Assembly: GCA_965228625.1 (NCBI GenBank)
Contig: OZ245829.1
Span: forward strand, 992,001 to 1,056,000
DNA: 64,000 bases
Reading direction: 5' to 3'
Source: UBA2767 sp965228625
GTDB lineage: Bacteria; Pseudomonadota; Alphaproteobacteria; Rhizobiales; Methyloligellaceae
Positions within the stretch are counted from its first letter, which is position 1. Every line of letters starts with the position of its first letter. Below are positions 27,492-36,014 of the stretch, piece after piece. Both the position numbers and the translations under genes were made by a program. Below the pieces are notes generated by a model that was not told the origin of the DNA, did no database searches, and was given only the letters and a program-made list of their open reading frames with translations.

Positions 27492-28399
27492 CAGAAGTAC
27501 CCCTCCTGTTTCTTTCGCTCCATGGCACCGGCCTGGTCGTGATCGATAACGCGGCCCTGCCGTTCCGAGACACGCGACGCCATGAGCTCCGCGATGATGT
27601 CCGGAACACTTGCCGCCTGAGACTCGATTGCTCCCGTTAACGGATAACAGCCAAGCGTGCGGAACCGGATCATGCGGCTTTCCGGCTTTTCACCATCCCG
27701 CAGCGGCATACGCTCGTCGTCCACCATGATCAGCATCTCGTCGCGCTCCACAACGGGACGGGGTGCAGCAAAATACAGGGGAACGATCGGCACATCCTCC
27801 ATATGGATGTAGCTCCACACGTCGAGTTCGGTCCAGTTTGACAAAGGAAAGACGCGAATGCTCTCGCCTTTGGCAATCCGCGTGTTGTAGGTGTGCCAGA
27901 GTTCGGGGCGTTGGTTCTTGGGGTCCCAAACGTGCGACTCGTTACGGAAAGAGAACACCCGTTCCTTTGCGCGCGAGCCTTCCTCGTCGCGCCGCGCGCC
28001 GCCGAACGCAGCGTCGAAACGGTGCGTGTCGAGCACCTGCTTCAGCGCCTGTGTCTTCATCACGTCGGTGTACAGGGCGCTGCCGTGGGTGAACGGGCTG
28101 ATGTTCTCTCGCGCGCCCTCTTCATTGATGTGAACGATCAATTCCAGGCCGAGGCGCTGCACGGTCTCGTCCCGGAACGCCACCATCTCCTGGAACTTCC
28201 ACGTCGTGTCGACATGCAGCAACGGAAATGGCGGCTTCGCCGGATAAAACGCCTTCATCGCCAGATGCAGCATGACCGCGGAATCCTTGCCGACGGAATA
28301 CAGCATCACCGGACGTTCAAACTCAGCGACAACTTCGCGAAGGATATGGATACTCTCCGCTTCAAGTTGCCGGAGATAACGGGAAAGAACTTGTGTCAT
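27491..28399 (-). CDS. cysD: Sulfate adenylyltransferase small subunit
   Basis: 302 residues, exactly the normal CysD length. It belongs to the PP-loop superfamily and has VMLYSVGKDSAVMLHLAMKAF as its ATP-binding site. It forms APS from ATP and sulfate with CysN. The start is taken at ATG 28399 (MTQVLSRYLRQLEAES); the 11 residues upstream in frame are not family-like. The promoter must lie in the divergent gap to the FecR gene. Confidence 0.97.
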   Translation of the reverse strand: MTQVLSRYLRQLEAESIHILREVVAEFERPVMLYSVGKDSAVMLHLAMKAFYPAKPPFPLLHVDTTWKFQEMVAFRDETVQRLGLELIVHINEEGARENISPFTHGSALYTDVMKTQALKQVLDTHRFDAAFGGARRDEEGSRAKERVFSFRNESHVWDPKNQRPELWHTYNTRIAKGESIRVFPLSNWTELDVWSYIHMEDVPIVPLYFAAPRPVVERDEMLIMVDDERMPLRDGEKPESRMIRFRTLGCYPLTGAIESQAASVPDIIAELMASRVSERQGRVIDHDQAGAMERKKQEGYF

Positions 28400-28646
28400 G
28401 AAAAAACCATAAATCTGCGTGGTTTGAGGCAACTATAGACGAAGCCGGGTTCGGTCCGCAGGAAAGTCCCCAACTGACTTAACGGCGACGCGACCTAGCA
28501 CAAAGCGCATTGGTCATATGCTGGTCAAATTGGCGCAGGCCGCATGCAACACCATATCCGCTGAGACGTCATGTCTTACGGCACAGTTCATTTCAAAAGA
28601 GTCGACCAGGAAAGACACCCGGAACTGAACAATAGAGGGATTTAAC
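28400..28646. promoter_or_regulatory. Divergent intergenic region cysD / FecR-domain gene
   Basis: At 247 bases this is the longest gene-free interval in the window. I see no ORF or clear hairpin. On the minus strand a CTATAG element lies about 30 bases before the cysD start, with no good -35 partner. On the plus strand an AGAGGGA ribosome site serves the FecR-domain gene. Confidence 0.35.
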
Positions 28647-29426
28647 ATGCGAGCTTATGCCTCTGTTATCGTTGCCACTCTGGCATTCACCACTGCCGCG
28701 CATGCGGCGGAGCCGCCACCGCAGATCGGTCATGCGGAGCGCATTAAGGAAGATGTCACCGGAACACTCGAAACAGCGGAGCGCAAGCTCAAGAAGGGCG
28801 ACAAGATCCACCAGAACGAGGTGATTGCGACCGCCGACAGGAGCGAAGCCGAACTCGTACTGGAGGACGATACCAAGCTCGCCGTCGGTCCGAAGTCCCG
28901 GATCACCCTCGATTCGTTCATCTATGCTCCGGACACGAAGAACGGCGAGGTCGTTATCAACGCCGCCAAGGGCGCATTTCGCTTCGTGACGGGCAAGAGC
29001 GCAAAGAGCGCCTACACCATAAAGACCCCCGCCTCGACCATCGGCGTCCGCGGCACGACCTTCGACGGGTTCGTCGACGATAACGGCGAAATCGCCTTGC
29101 TGTTGCTCGACGGCGAGATCGACGTCTGCAACTCCGCGCGGTCCTGCAAACGGCTGAACCGGAGAGGGTATTTTCTTCACATCCGCCGCAACGGCATCAT
29201 CTCCGACCCCCGCAAATGGGATGGAACATTCTTCAACCACATTGACCTTGGCCACGCCTTCCCGTTCATCGGACGGCAACTCAGGATTTCACCCAAGGTC
29301 CGGTTTCGTCATGCCGACCTGCTCGGCGGCAGGCTGCTGCGCAAGGGTGTGGTGCCTCGCAACCGGACCATACAACGCAGATTGAAGCGCAACGTTCCGC
29401 GCCCGCGCATCCGTAAACCGTTCTGA
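28647..29426 (+). CDS. Exported FecR-domain protein
   Basis: 259 residues with a signal peptide (MRAYASVIVATLAFTTAAHA, cleavage before AEPP) and one FecR domain at about residues 40-155 (DRSEAELVLEDDTKLAVGPKS, then TPASTIGVRGTTFDGFV). The C-terminal third is basic and rich in Arg, ending in RPRIRKPF. FecR domains usually sit in sigma-factor regulators, but free-standing exported ones occur. No ECF sigma factor or TonB receptor is near. The ribosome site AGAGGGA fixes the start. Function unknown. Confidence 0.82.
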   Translation: MRAYASVIVATLAFTTAAHAAEPPPQIGHAERIKEDVTGTLETAERKLKKGDKIHQNEVIATADRSEAELVLEDDTKLAVGPKSRITLDSFIYAPDTKNGEVVINAAKGAFRFVTGKSAKSAYTIKTPASTIGVRGTTFDGFVDDNGEIALLLLDGEIDVCNSARSCKRLNRRGYFLHIRRNGIISDPRKWDGTFFNHIDLGHAFPFIGRQLRISPKVRFRHADLLGGRLLRKGVVPRNRTIQRRLKRNVPRPRIRKPF

Positions 29427-29447
29427 TTTTTCGGGCTCCGGCGGGGT

Positions 29448-30509
29448 TTAAGACTCAGACCCGAGCGCGGCGCCGAGATCGCGTTCGTATCCGAAAATGG
29501 CGGGCGTTCCGCCGGTATGGATGAAGACGATCGCCTGACCCTCATCCGCCGCCCGGGCCCGGTCGATGAAGCCGCACATGGCTTTCGCCGTGTAGACCGG
29601 GTCGGTGATCAGGGCTTCGGTTTCGGCCGCCATCTTCATGGCGGCGATAACCGCGTCGTTCAGTTGTCCATAGCCGGGCGCAAGGTAGGCATCGGTGAGC
29701 ACGATGTCGTCTTCCGGAACAACAGGATTGTCCATCTCCAGCAACGCGGCGATTTCCTCGCAGCGGCTGGAAATCCGTCCGAGCTGCTGACCGGCATCGC
29801 GCCGCACGCACACTCCCGTCACCAGCGCCTCATGGCCGAGCGCGCGCAGACCGAACAGCATGCCGCCATGGGTATGCCCGCTGCCTGACGCCAGGACGAC
29901 TTCCGAAAGCTCGATGCCGGCGGCCTCGCATTGCGCGAGAAGCTCACGCGCGGCATCCACATACCCGAGCGCGCCGAGCGGCGCGTGCCCCGGTGACAAG
30001 TGAATAACGTAAGGGTTCTTCCCTTCGGCCTTCAGACCTTGCGCAATCTCGCCGAGATTCGCATCGGCGCCCGCCTCGTCCTCGCCATGCGGATAACTGT
30101 GCAGGGTGGCGCCGAGGATCTTGTTGATCAGAACATTGCCCGAATTGCGATAGATGGGGTCGTTCTTGGGCACGCGTTCTTCGAGCTGGATATGACAGTC
30201 CATGCCCTTCATCCGGGCCGATGCCGCCGCGAGGCGTACGAAGTTGGACTGGACGGCCCCGGTAATCAGGACCGTGTCGGCGCCTTTGGCCTCGGCTTCG
30301 CCGATATAAAACTCCAGTTGCCGCACCTTGTTTCCGCCGAAGGCCGGACCGGTCATGTCATCGCGCTTCACGAAAAGGCGCGCGGCGCCGAGACGCGCGG
30401 CCATGTTCGTCATCTCCTCAAGCGGGGTCTCTCCGGTCACCAAGCTTGAACGTGCAAGTTCGTCCAGCCTGCCAAGCGGTTTCTGTCTGATCTCTACGGC
30501 TGCGTCCAT
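29448..30509 (-). CDS. D-cysteine desulfhydrase/ACC deaminase-family PLP enzyme
   Basis: 353 residues of the fold type II PLP group. The cofactor lysine lies in AFGGNKVRQLE, the substrate-binding ITGAVQSNFVRLAAASA follows, and the C-terminal IHTGGTPAIFGY binds the cofactor phosphate. Family members degrade D-cysteine to pyruvate, H2S and ammonia, or act on other D-amino acids; specificity cannot be read from sequence. I take ATG 30509 (GGGGGC upstream) over ATG 30530. It follows pssA by 25 bases and may be co-transcribed. Confidence 0.88.
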   Translation of the reverse strand: MDAAVEIRQKPLGRLDELARSSLVTGETPLEEMTNMAARLGAARLFVKRDDMTGPAFGGNKVRQLEFYIGEAEAKGADTVLITGAVQSNFVRLAAASARMKGMDCHIQLEERVPKNDPIYRNSGNVLINKILGATLHSYPHGEDEAGADANLGEIAQGLKAEGKNPYVIHLSPGHAPLGALGYVDAARELLAQCEAAGIELSEVVLASGSGHTHGGMLFGLRALGHEALVTGVCVRRDAGQQLGRISSRCEEIAALLEMDNPVVPEDDIVLTDAYLAPGYGQLNDAVIAAMKMAAETEALITDPVYTAKAMCGFIDRARAADEGQAIVFIHTGGTPAIFGYERDLGAALGSES

Positions 30510-30534
30510 CGATTGCCCCCGGGGCTTCATATGT

Positions 30535-31431
30535 TCAGGCTTGCGCGCCGGGTTGCTCCGGCGGCGGCGCCTTTTTACGCTTTTTCGAGCCGTTTTGCGA
30601 TTTTGCCGTCTCGGCGAATTCGGCCTCGCGCTTGCGATAGCTCATGAAGCTCAAAGGAATTACCGCAAGATACATCAACGTGCCGACGGTCATGGTGATG
30701 TATGGATAGGTCAGGAGTACCGCGACGAACAAGGCGCCGAGAACAAACACCGGAAGGACGTATTCACGCGCGACACGCTGCCCGAAGAGTTTCCCCGAAT
30801 AGGTCGGTACGAAACTCACCATCAGGAGGGCGATGCCCAAGGTATAAACCAGGATCAACGGTGTGAGCGCTCCGACGCCCGGCACCCCCATGCCTTCCAG
30901 ATAGAGCGGCAACATCACGATCAGCGCGCCGGCGGGCGCCGGTACGCCGACGAAGTAATCTCCCTTCCAGTCCGGCTCGTCCGCGTCCAGGGCCACGTTG
31001 AACCGGGCGAGACGCAGCGCGGCGCACACCGAAAAAACCAGCACGACGATCCAGCCCATGCTGCGCAGACCATCAAGCGCCCAGGTGAAGACGATGATGG
31101 CGGGCGCGACCCCGAAGTTCACGAAGTCGGCGAGTGAGTCGAGTTCCGCACCGAAGCGCGAAGAGGCCTTCAGCAGCCGCGCGACGCGACCGTCGAGGCC
31201 GTCAAGGACCGCGGCAAGCACGATCGCGGCGATGGCGATGTCGAAGCGGTGCTCGATCGCCATGCGAATTGCGGTCAGCCCGGCGCATAGCGCCAGAAGC
31301 GTGAACATGCTCGGAATGAGGAGCCGAACCGGAATCTCCCGGCCGCGGAAACCGATGGACCGGCCCTTTCTCGGCGACTTGCCCGACCCTGCCGGGCTTT
31401 CAGGCTCAAACGGAGGAAAGACGTGGCTCAT
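30535..31431 (-). CDS. pssA: CDP-diacylglycerol-serine O-phosphatidyltransferase
   Basis: 298 residues of the membrane CDP-alcohol phosphotransferase family. The catalytic pattern DGRVAR-x8-G-x3-D-x3-D is complete within LDGLDGRVARLLKASSRFG and the next residues. About eight hydrophobic helices follow. It makes phosphatidylserine from CDP-diacylglycerol and serine, the substrate of the adjacent psd. The N-terminal ~30 residues and the C-terminus are polar and basic. The gap to psd is 12 bases. Confidence 0.95.
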   Translation of the reverse strand: MSHVFPPFEPESPAGSGKSPRKGRSIGFRGREIPVRLLIPSMFTLLALCAGLTAIRMAIEHRFDIAIAAIVLAAVLDGLDGRVARLLKASSRFGAELDSLADFVNFGVAPAIIVFTWALDGLRSMGWIVVLVFSVCAALRLARFNVALDADEPDWKGDYFVGVPAPAGALIVMLPLYLEGMGVPGVGALTPLILVYTLGIALLMVSFVPTYSGKLFGQRVAREYVLPVFVLGALFVAVLLTYPYITMTVGTLMYLAVIPLSFMSYRKREAEFAETAKSQNGSKKRKKAPPPEQPGAQA

Positions 31432-31443
31432 TGCTCTAACTGT

Positions 31444-32184
31444 TCATGCAGACTGCGTTTGGGCAGCTTGTGTTTCAGACGGTTCTTTCGCCTGGCCACT
31501 TGCACTGCCCAATTCGGCCAGCACGGTTTCGCCGCCGACAGCCGTCTGTCCAACCCTGACCAGCGCTTCGCATCCCGGCGGCAAGTAAACGTCGGTTCGG
31601 CTGCCGAAACGGATAAGGCCGAAACGTTCTCCGGCCGCCAAGGTATCGCCCTGACTGACAAATGTCACGATACGGCGGGCAATCAGCCCGGCGATCTGCA
31701 CGCAGCCAATACGGGTCCCGTCACCCGTTTCGAGCGTCAGGCACTGGCGTTCGTTCTCCTCGCTCGCCTTGTCGAGATCGGCGTTGAGAAACTTGCCTGG
31801 AACGTATTCGATCTTGCGGATTCTGCCCGCGACGGGTGCACGGTTGATGTGCACGTCGAGGACCGACAGGAAGATCGAGATGCGTATGCGCGATTCCCCG
31901 TCGAGATCGAGTTCCCTCGGCGCAGTCAAACGTTCGATGGAACTGATCCGACCGTCCGCCGGGGCAATCACCACGTCGTCCCGGTCCGGCGGAAACCGTT
32001 CGGGATCGCGAAAGAAGTAGGCGCAGTAGATTGTCGCGATGATGCCGAGCCAGCCAAGGAACTGGGATATGGTGATCAACACAAGTGTGACCACTGCGGC
32101 GCCGATGACGAACTTGTACCCGTCCTTGTGGATCGGCGCGAGCATCGACGTGATGCTGTCAATCAGCGAATGCTTGTCCTGCAA
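31444..32184 (-). CDS. psd: Phosphatidylserine decarboxylase proenzyme (short type)
   Basis: 246 residues of the short (archaeal-type) Psd found in Rhizobiales. The self-cleavage site is Gly194-Ser195 in IRFGSRTDVYLPP, where the serine becomes the pyruvoyl group. PADGRISS and HINRAPVAG are the other family motifs, and a hydrophobic N-terminal segment anchors it. It converts phosphatidylserine to phosphatidylethanolamine. It is placed between an ABC exporter and pssA. Confidence 0.95.
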   Translation of the reverse strand: MQDKHSLIDSITSMLAPIHKDGYKFVIGAAVVTLVLITISQFLGWLGIIATIYCAYFFRDPERFPPDRDDVVIAPADGRISSIERLTAPRELDLDGESRIRISIFLSVLDVHINRAPVAGRIRKIEYVPGKFLNADLDKASEENERQCLTLETGDGTRIGCVQIAGLIARRIVTFVSQGDTLAAGERFGLIRFGSRTDVYLPPGCEALVRVGQTAVGGETVLAELGSASGQAKEPSETQAAQTQSA

Positions 32185-32232
32185 ATCTCACTCCCGTGTT
32201 CCGATGACAGTTTTCAAGGCCGCGAAATCGCA

Positions 32233-34158
32233 CTAATCGACTGGCACGACCGGTTTGGTTTCCGGCGCCGCAGCTTCGGTTTCCGCTTCGTCGCCCAGCG
32301 CGGTGGCCAGCTTTTCGCGCGCGGCGTCGGCCTCGCGCTGGCGCTGCCACATGCCGGCGTATAGCCCGTGTTCGCGCAGGAGCGCGGCATGGGTTCCCTG
32401 CTCGACGATCTCGCCCTTGTCGAGAACGATGATGTTGTCGGCATGGACGACAGTCGAGAGACGGTGGGCAATGACGAGGGTTGTCCGATCCTGCGCGACC
32501 CGCTCCAGCGACTCCTGGATCTCCTTCTCGGTGTAGCTGTCGAGCGCGGAGGTCGCCTCGTCAAGCATCAGGATTGGCGGGCCCTTCAGAATCGTGCGCG
32601 CGATCGCGACACGCTGCTTCTCGCCGCCCGAGAGTTTCAACCCGCGCTCACCGACCATCGTCTGGTACTTCTGGGGCAACGTCATGATGAAATCGTGGAT
32701 CTGCGCAAGCTTCGCCGCCTCGCGGACCTTCTCGTCGGATGCCTCGGGATCGCCGTAACGGATATTGTATTCGATCGTGTCGTTGAACAGCACCGTGTCC
32801 TGCGGGACCATTCCGATGGCCGCCCGGAGCGAATGCTGCGTCACATCGCGGATGTTCTGCCCGTCGATCAGGACCTCTCCCCCGGAGACATCGTAGAATC
32901 GGAACAGGATGCGGGAGATCGTCGATTTGCCTGCGCCGGACGGACCGACAATGGCAACCATGTGCCCGGCGGGGATCTCGAAGCTGATGTTCCGGATGAT
33001 CTCCCGGTCCGGGTCATAGGCAAACGAGACGTCCTTGAACTCGATACGCCCCTTGGACACGTCGAGCGGCCTGGCGCCAGGTTCGTCGACGATTTCCGGT
33101 TTCCGCTCGAGCAGCGCGAACATGGTCTCCAGATCGACCAGGCCCTGTCTGACCTCGCGGTAGACCATCCCCAGCAGATTGAGCGGCTGCTGCAACTGAA
33201 TGAGAAGCGCATTGACCATCACGAAATCACCAACCGTCAGTGTTCCGGCGACGACACCCCTTGCCGCCAGATACATGCAGGCGGTCAGCCCGACACTGAA
33301 GATCAGTGCCTGGCCGGCGTTGAGAACGCCCAATGAGTAAAAGGTCTTGACCGCAGCGGTTTCATATTTGGCCATCGACTGATCGAAGCGGCGCGACTCC
33401 AGCTCCTCGTTGCCGAAATATTTGACGGTTTCGAAATTCAAAAGGCTGTCGACCGCCTTGGTGTTCGCGTCATTGTCGGCGGCATTCCAGTCGCGGCGGA
33501 TTTCGATGCGCCACTCGCTGGCCTTGAAGGTGAACCAGACGTAGACCGCCATGGTCACAAAGACGATCGCAAGGAACTCCCAACCGAAGTACACGGCCAT
33601 GACGACAGCGATCATCATGAGCTCGATTACGGTCGGGATCGAGTTCAGGATCGTCATGCGGATGATGAGTTCGACGGCCTTGATACCGCGTTCGATCACC
33701 CGGCTCAGCCCGCCGGTGCGGCGTTCGAGATGAAACCGAAGCGACAGCCGGTGCAGGTGGCGGAAGGTCTGGTTGGCGAGCATACGCACCGCGTTCTGAC
33801 CGACCCGCGTGAACAGCACGTCGCGAAGCTGTGCGAACGCGATCATCATCACCCGGCCCATGCCGTAAGCGACAATCAGCATTGCGGGAATGGTCGCCAA
33901 CACCAGAGGCGATGCGAACGCGTCCGCGCCCGTTGCACTGTTTGTCAGCCAGTCGACGGCGCCCTTGTAGGCGAAAGGCACGGCGACGGTTACCGCCTTG
34001 GCGGCGACAAGCGCGACGAAGGCGAGCACCACCCGCAGCTTCAAATCCGGCCTGTCCTTGAGCCAGACATAGGGAAGCAACTCCCGCAACACGCTGAAAT
34101 GGCCGGCGCGCGCGGAGAAGATATCCGGCTCGTTATAGTTGTCGTTCCGAGTGTCCAT
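32233..34158 (-). CDS. Atm1-type ABC exporter (fused permease/ATPase)
   Basis: 641 residues: six transmembrane helices (about residues 40-340) then an ATPase with Walker A GPSGAGKS, signature LSGGEKQRVAIAR and Walker B ILMLDEATSALD. The permease region has FHLERRTGGLSRVIERG, a hallmark of the ABCB7/Atm1/HMT1 group that exports glutathione-linked sulfur or metal compounds. The frame is open to 34302, but the family N-terminus begins at MDTRNDNYNEP (34158). It precedes psd by 48 bases, a neighbourhood common in Rhizobiales. Confidence 0.92.
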   Translation of the reverse strand: MDTRNDNYNEPDIFSARAGHFSVLRELLPYVWLKDRPDLKLRVVLAFVALVAAKAVTVAVPFAYKGAVDWLTNSATGADAFASPLVLATIPAMLIVAYGMGRVMMIAFAQLRDVLFTRVGQNAVRMLANQTFRHLHRLSLRFHLERRTGGLSRVIERGIKAVELIIRMTILNSIPTVIELMMIAVVMAVYFGWEFLAIVFVTMAVYVWFTFKASEWRIEIRRDWNAADNDANTKAVDSLLNFETVKYFGNEELESRRFDQSMAKYETAAVKTFYSLGVLNAGQALIFSVGLTACMYLAARGVVAGTLTVGDFVMVNALLIQLQQPLNLLGMVYREVRQGLVDLETMFALLERKPEIVDEPGARPLDVSKGRIEFKDVSFAYDPDREIIRNISFEIPAGHMVAIVGPSGAGKSTISRILFRFYDVSGGEVLIDGQNIRDVTQHSLRAAIGMVPQDTVLFNDTIEYNIRYGDPEASDEKVREAAKLAQIHDFIMTLPQKYQTMVGERGLKLSGGEKQRVAIARTILKGPPILMLDEATSALDSYTEKEIQESLERVAQDRTTLVIAHRLSTVVHADNIIVLDKGEIVEQGTHAALLREHGLYAGMWQRQREADAAREKLATALGDEAETEAAAPETKPVVPVD

Positions 34159-34349
34159 CGTCCGGTGTATACGGATTGCCGGGGGCCAAAAAAACAAGGG
34201 GCGGAGGTCTGCCACCCCTGCCCCACGCCCTAAAGAGATAAACCTACCCGGATCATACGGCAAGCCGAGCGGCCATTCGGACACCTCGAACCTCATACGC
34301 ATACAGGTGTGTTCGGGCGGAGCTTGACGCTTTTCGCCCGTGATGGCAG

Positions 34350-34961
34350 ATGCGCACCATGAAAAATCTGGTGAAGAACATCTGCGTCTATTGCGGTTCC
34401 AGCCCGGGCCGGAATCCGGACTACGCCGAAGCGGCGCAGCAACTCGGCAAGGCGATGGCCGATGCCGAGATCGGTCTGGTCTATGGCGGCGGCTCGATCG
34501 GACTCATGGGCGAAATCGCACGTTCGGTCCTCGATCACGGTGGTTACGTGACCGGAATCATCCCGGAATTTCTCAGCGACCGTGAAATCATGCTCACCGA
34601 GGTTCAGGAACTGATCATCACCCACAGCATGCATGAACGAAAACAGGTGATGTTCGAGCGGTCCGATGCCTTCGTCGCCCTGCCCGGCGGCATAGGCACG
34701 CTGGAAGAGCTGGTGGAACAGCTCACCTGGTCACAGCTCGGTCAGCACACCAAGCCCGTCATTCTCGCAGACGTGAACAGTTTCTGGTCCCCGTTTCTGG
34801 TGCTGATCGACCATATGCGCCGAGAGGCCTTCATCCGTTCCCCGTACGAGGTCCACTTAACCGCGGTTAAGGACGTGAAGGACATCGTTCCGGTGGCGGA
34901 AAGCCTGGTCGCCAAGGCCGCCGAAATCGCGGACGGCAAACTCTCCCCGGAGCAATTCTGA
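34350..34961 (+). CDS. LOG-family nucleoside 5'-monophosphate phosphoribohydrolase
   Basis: About 203 residues of the TIGR00730/LOG family, once called lysine decarboxylases. The family cleaves cytokinin riboside or purine monophosphates to base and ribose 5-phosphate. Motifs are CVYCGSSPG, VYGGGSIGLMG and PGGIGTLEEL. An in-frame ATG at 34359 is an equally possible start. It is convergent with a DMT permease 17 bases away. Confidence 0.9.
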   Translation: MRTMKNLVKNICVYCGSSPGRNPDYAEAAQQLGKAMADAEIGLVYGGGSIGLMGEIARSVLDHGGYVTGIIPEFLSDREIMLTEVQELIITHSMHERKQVMFERSDAFVALPGGIGTLEELVEQLTWSQLGQHTKPVILADVNSFWSPFLVLIDHMRREAFIRSPYEVHLTAVKDVKDIVPVAESLVAKAAEIADGKLSPEQF

Positions 34962-34978
34962 AGGCGGAGTCTTGTAAG

Positions 34979-35872
34979 TCAGGTCCGCATCGGCGGGCGC
35001 GGACCAGCCGACACCGGACGTTTCGTGAACCTCAGTTCCCGTTGCAGAACATAGAGACTCGCGGCGGCGACGATCAGGGTGCCGACAATCGTCCATCCGT
35101 CCGGCAATTCGCCGAAAAGAAGATAGCCGAACAGGACCGCCCAGATCATGAAACTGTATTTGAGCGGCGCGACGAGGCCGGCCTCGCCGTGCCGGAAGGC
35201 CTCGATCATCAGGTACTGACCGCTGGCGACAAACAGCGCGCTGATCGCGAAAATCATCAGATCATCCATGCCGAGCGGCGTCCACGCGAACGGTAAGGTC
35301 AGGGACGACGCAGCGATCACCGTGCAGGTCGTGAAGAACAGCACGGCGACGCTGGTTTCCGTTTGCGAGATCCGGCGCGTAATCAGATCGCGGATGCTGC
35401 CACACAAGGCGGCGCCAAGGGGAAACAGAACGGCCCAGTGAACAACACCGCCGTCAGGCCGGACAATGAACAACACCCCGGCAAAGCCGACGAGCACGGC
35501 GAGCCAGCGGCGCCAGCCGACTTTCTCGCCGAGTGCCAACGGCGCAAGCGCGGTGATGAACAGTGGTCCCGTGAAGGTAACCGCGATCGCGTCCGCGAGC
35601 TTGAGGTGGATGAGCCCGTTGACGAACAAAAACGAACTCCCCACGACGAACACGGCGCGAAACGCCTGTCCGCGCACGTTCTTGACCTTCAACAACCCCA
35701 CCCCACCGAGGAAATAGGCGAGCAACACGATCCACGGCAGGACGAGGACACCGCGCATGAAAAGCACCTGGCCGACGGGATAGGAGCCGGCCAGGGACTT
35801 GACGAGCGCGTCGTTGAGCGAGATCAGCGCCGTGGCGAACAGCATGCACACGACCGCACGCGTCGCGTCCAT
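34979..35872 (-). CDS. EamA/DMT-family permease
   Basis: 297 residues with about ten hydrophobic helices arranged as two EamA halves, the usual layout of inner-membrane drug/metabolite exporters. The frame is open much further upstream (to 36169), but those residues overlap the cimA end and look non-coding; the first helix starts just after MDATRAVVCMLF. Substrate unknown. It is distinct from the partial DMT gene at the left edge. Confidence 0.85.
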   Translation of the reverse strand: MDATRAVVCMLFATALISLNDALVKSLAGSYPVGQVLFMRGVLVLPWIVLLAYFLGGVGLLKVKNVRGQAFRAVFVVGSSFLFVNGLIHLKLADAIAVTFTGPLFITALAPLALGEKVGWRRWLAVLVGFAGVLFIVRPDGGVVHWAVLFPLGAALCGSIRDLITRRISQTETSVAVLFFTTCTVIAASSLTLPFAWTPLGMDDLMIFAISALFVASGQYLMIEAFRHGEAGLVAPLKYSFMIWAVLFGYLLFGELPDGWTIVGTLIVAAASLYVLQRELRFTKRPVSAGPRPPMRT

Positions 35873-36014
35873 GTGCGCTTCGTCTGCCACGCTTTTGAAA
35901 GCCACAACCCAGCCCTTCAGACGCACGGCGGGGATCCGCACGCCCTTTTGTTCACGACTGTAGGTACATCCGGCTTGGAACGTTAGCGGTTTTTTGGATT
36001 TGGTCGAAAAGGTT

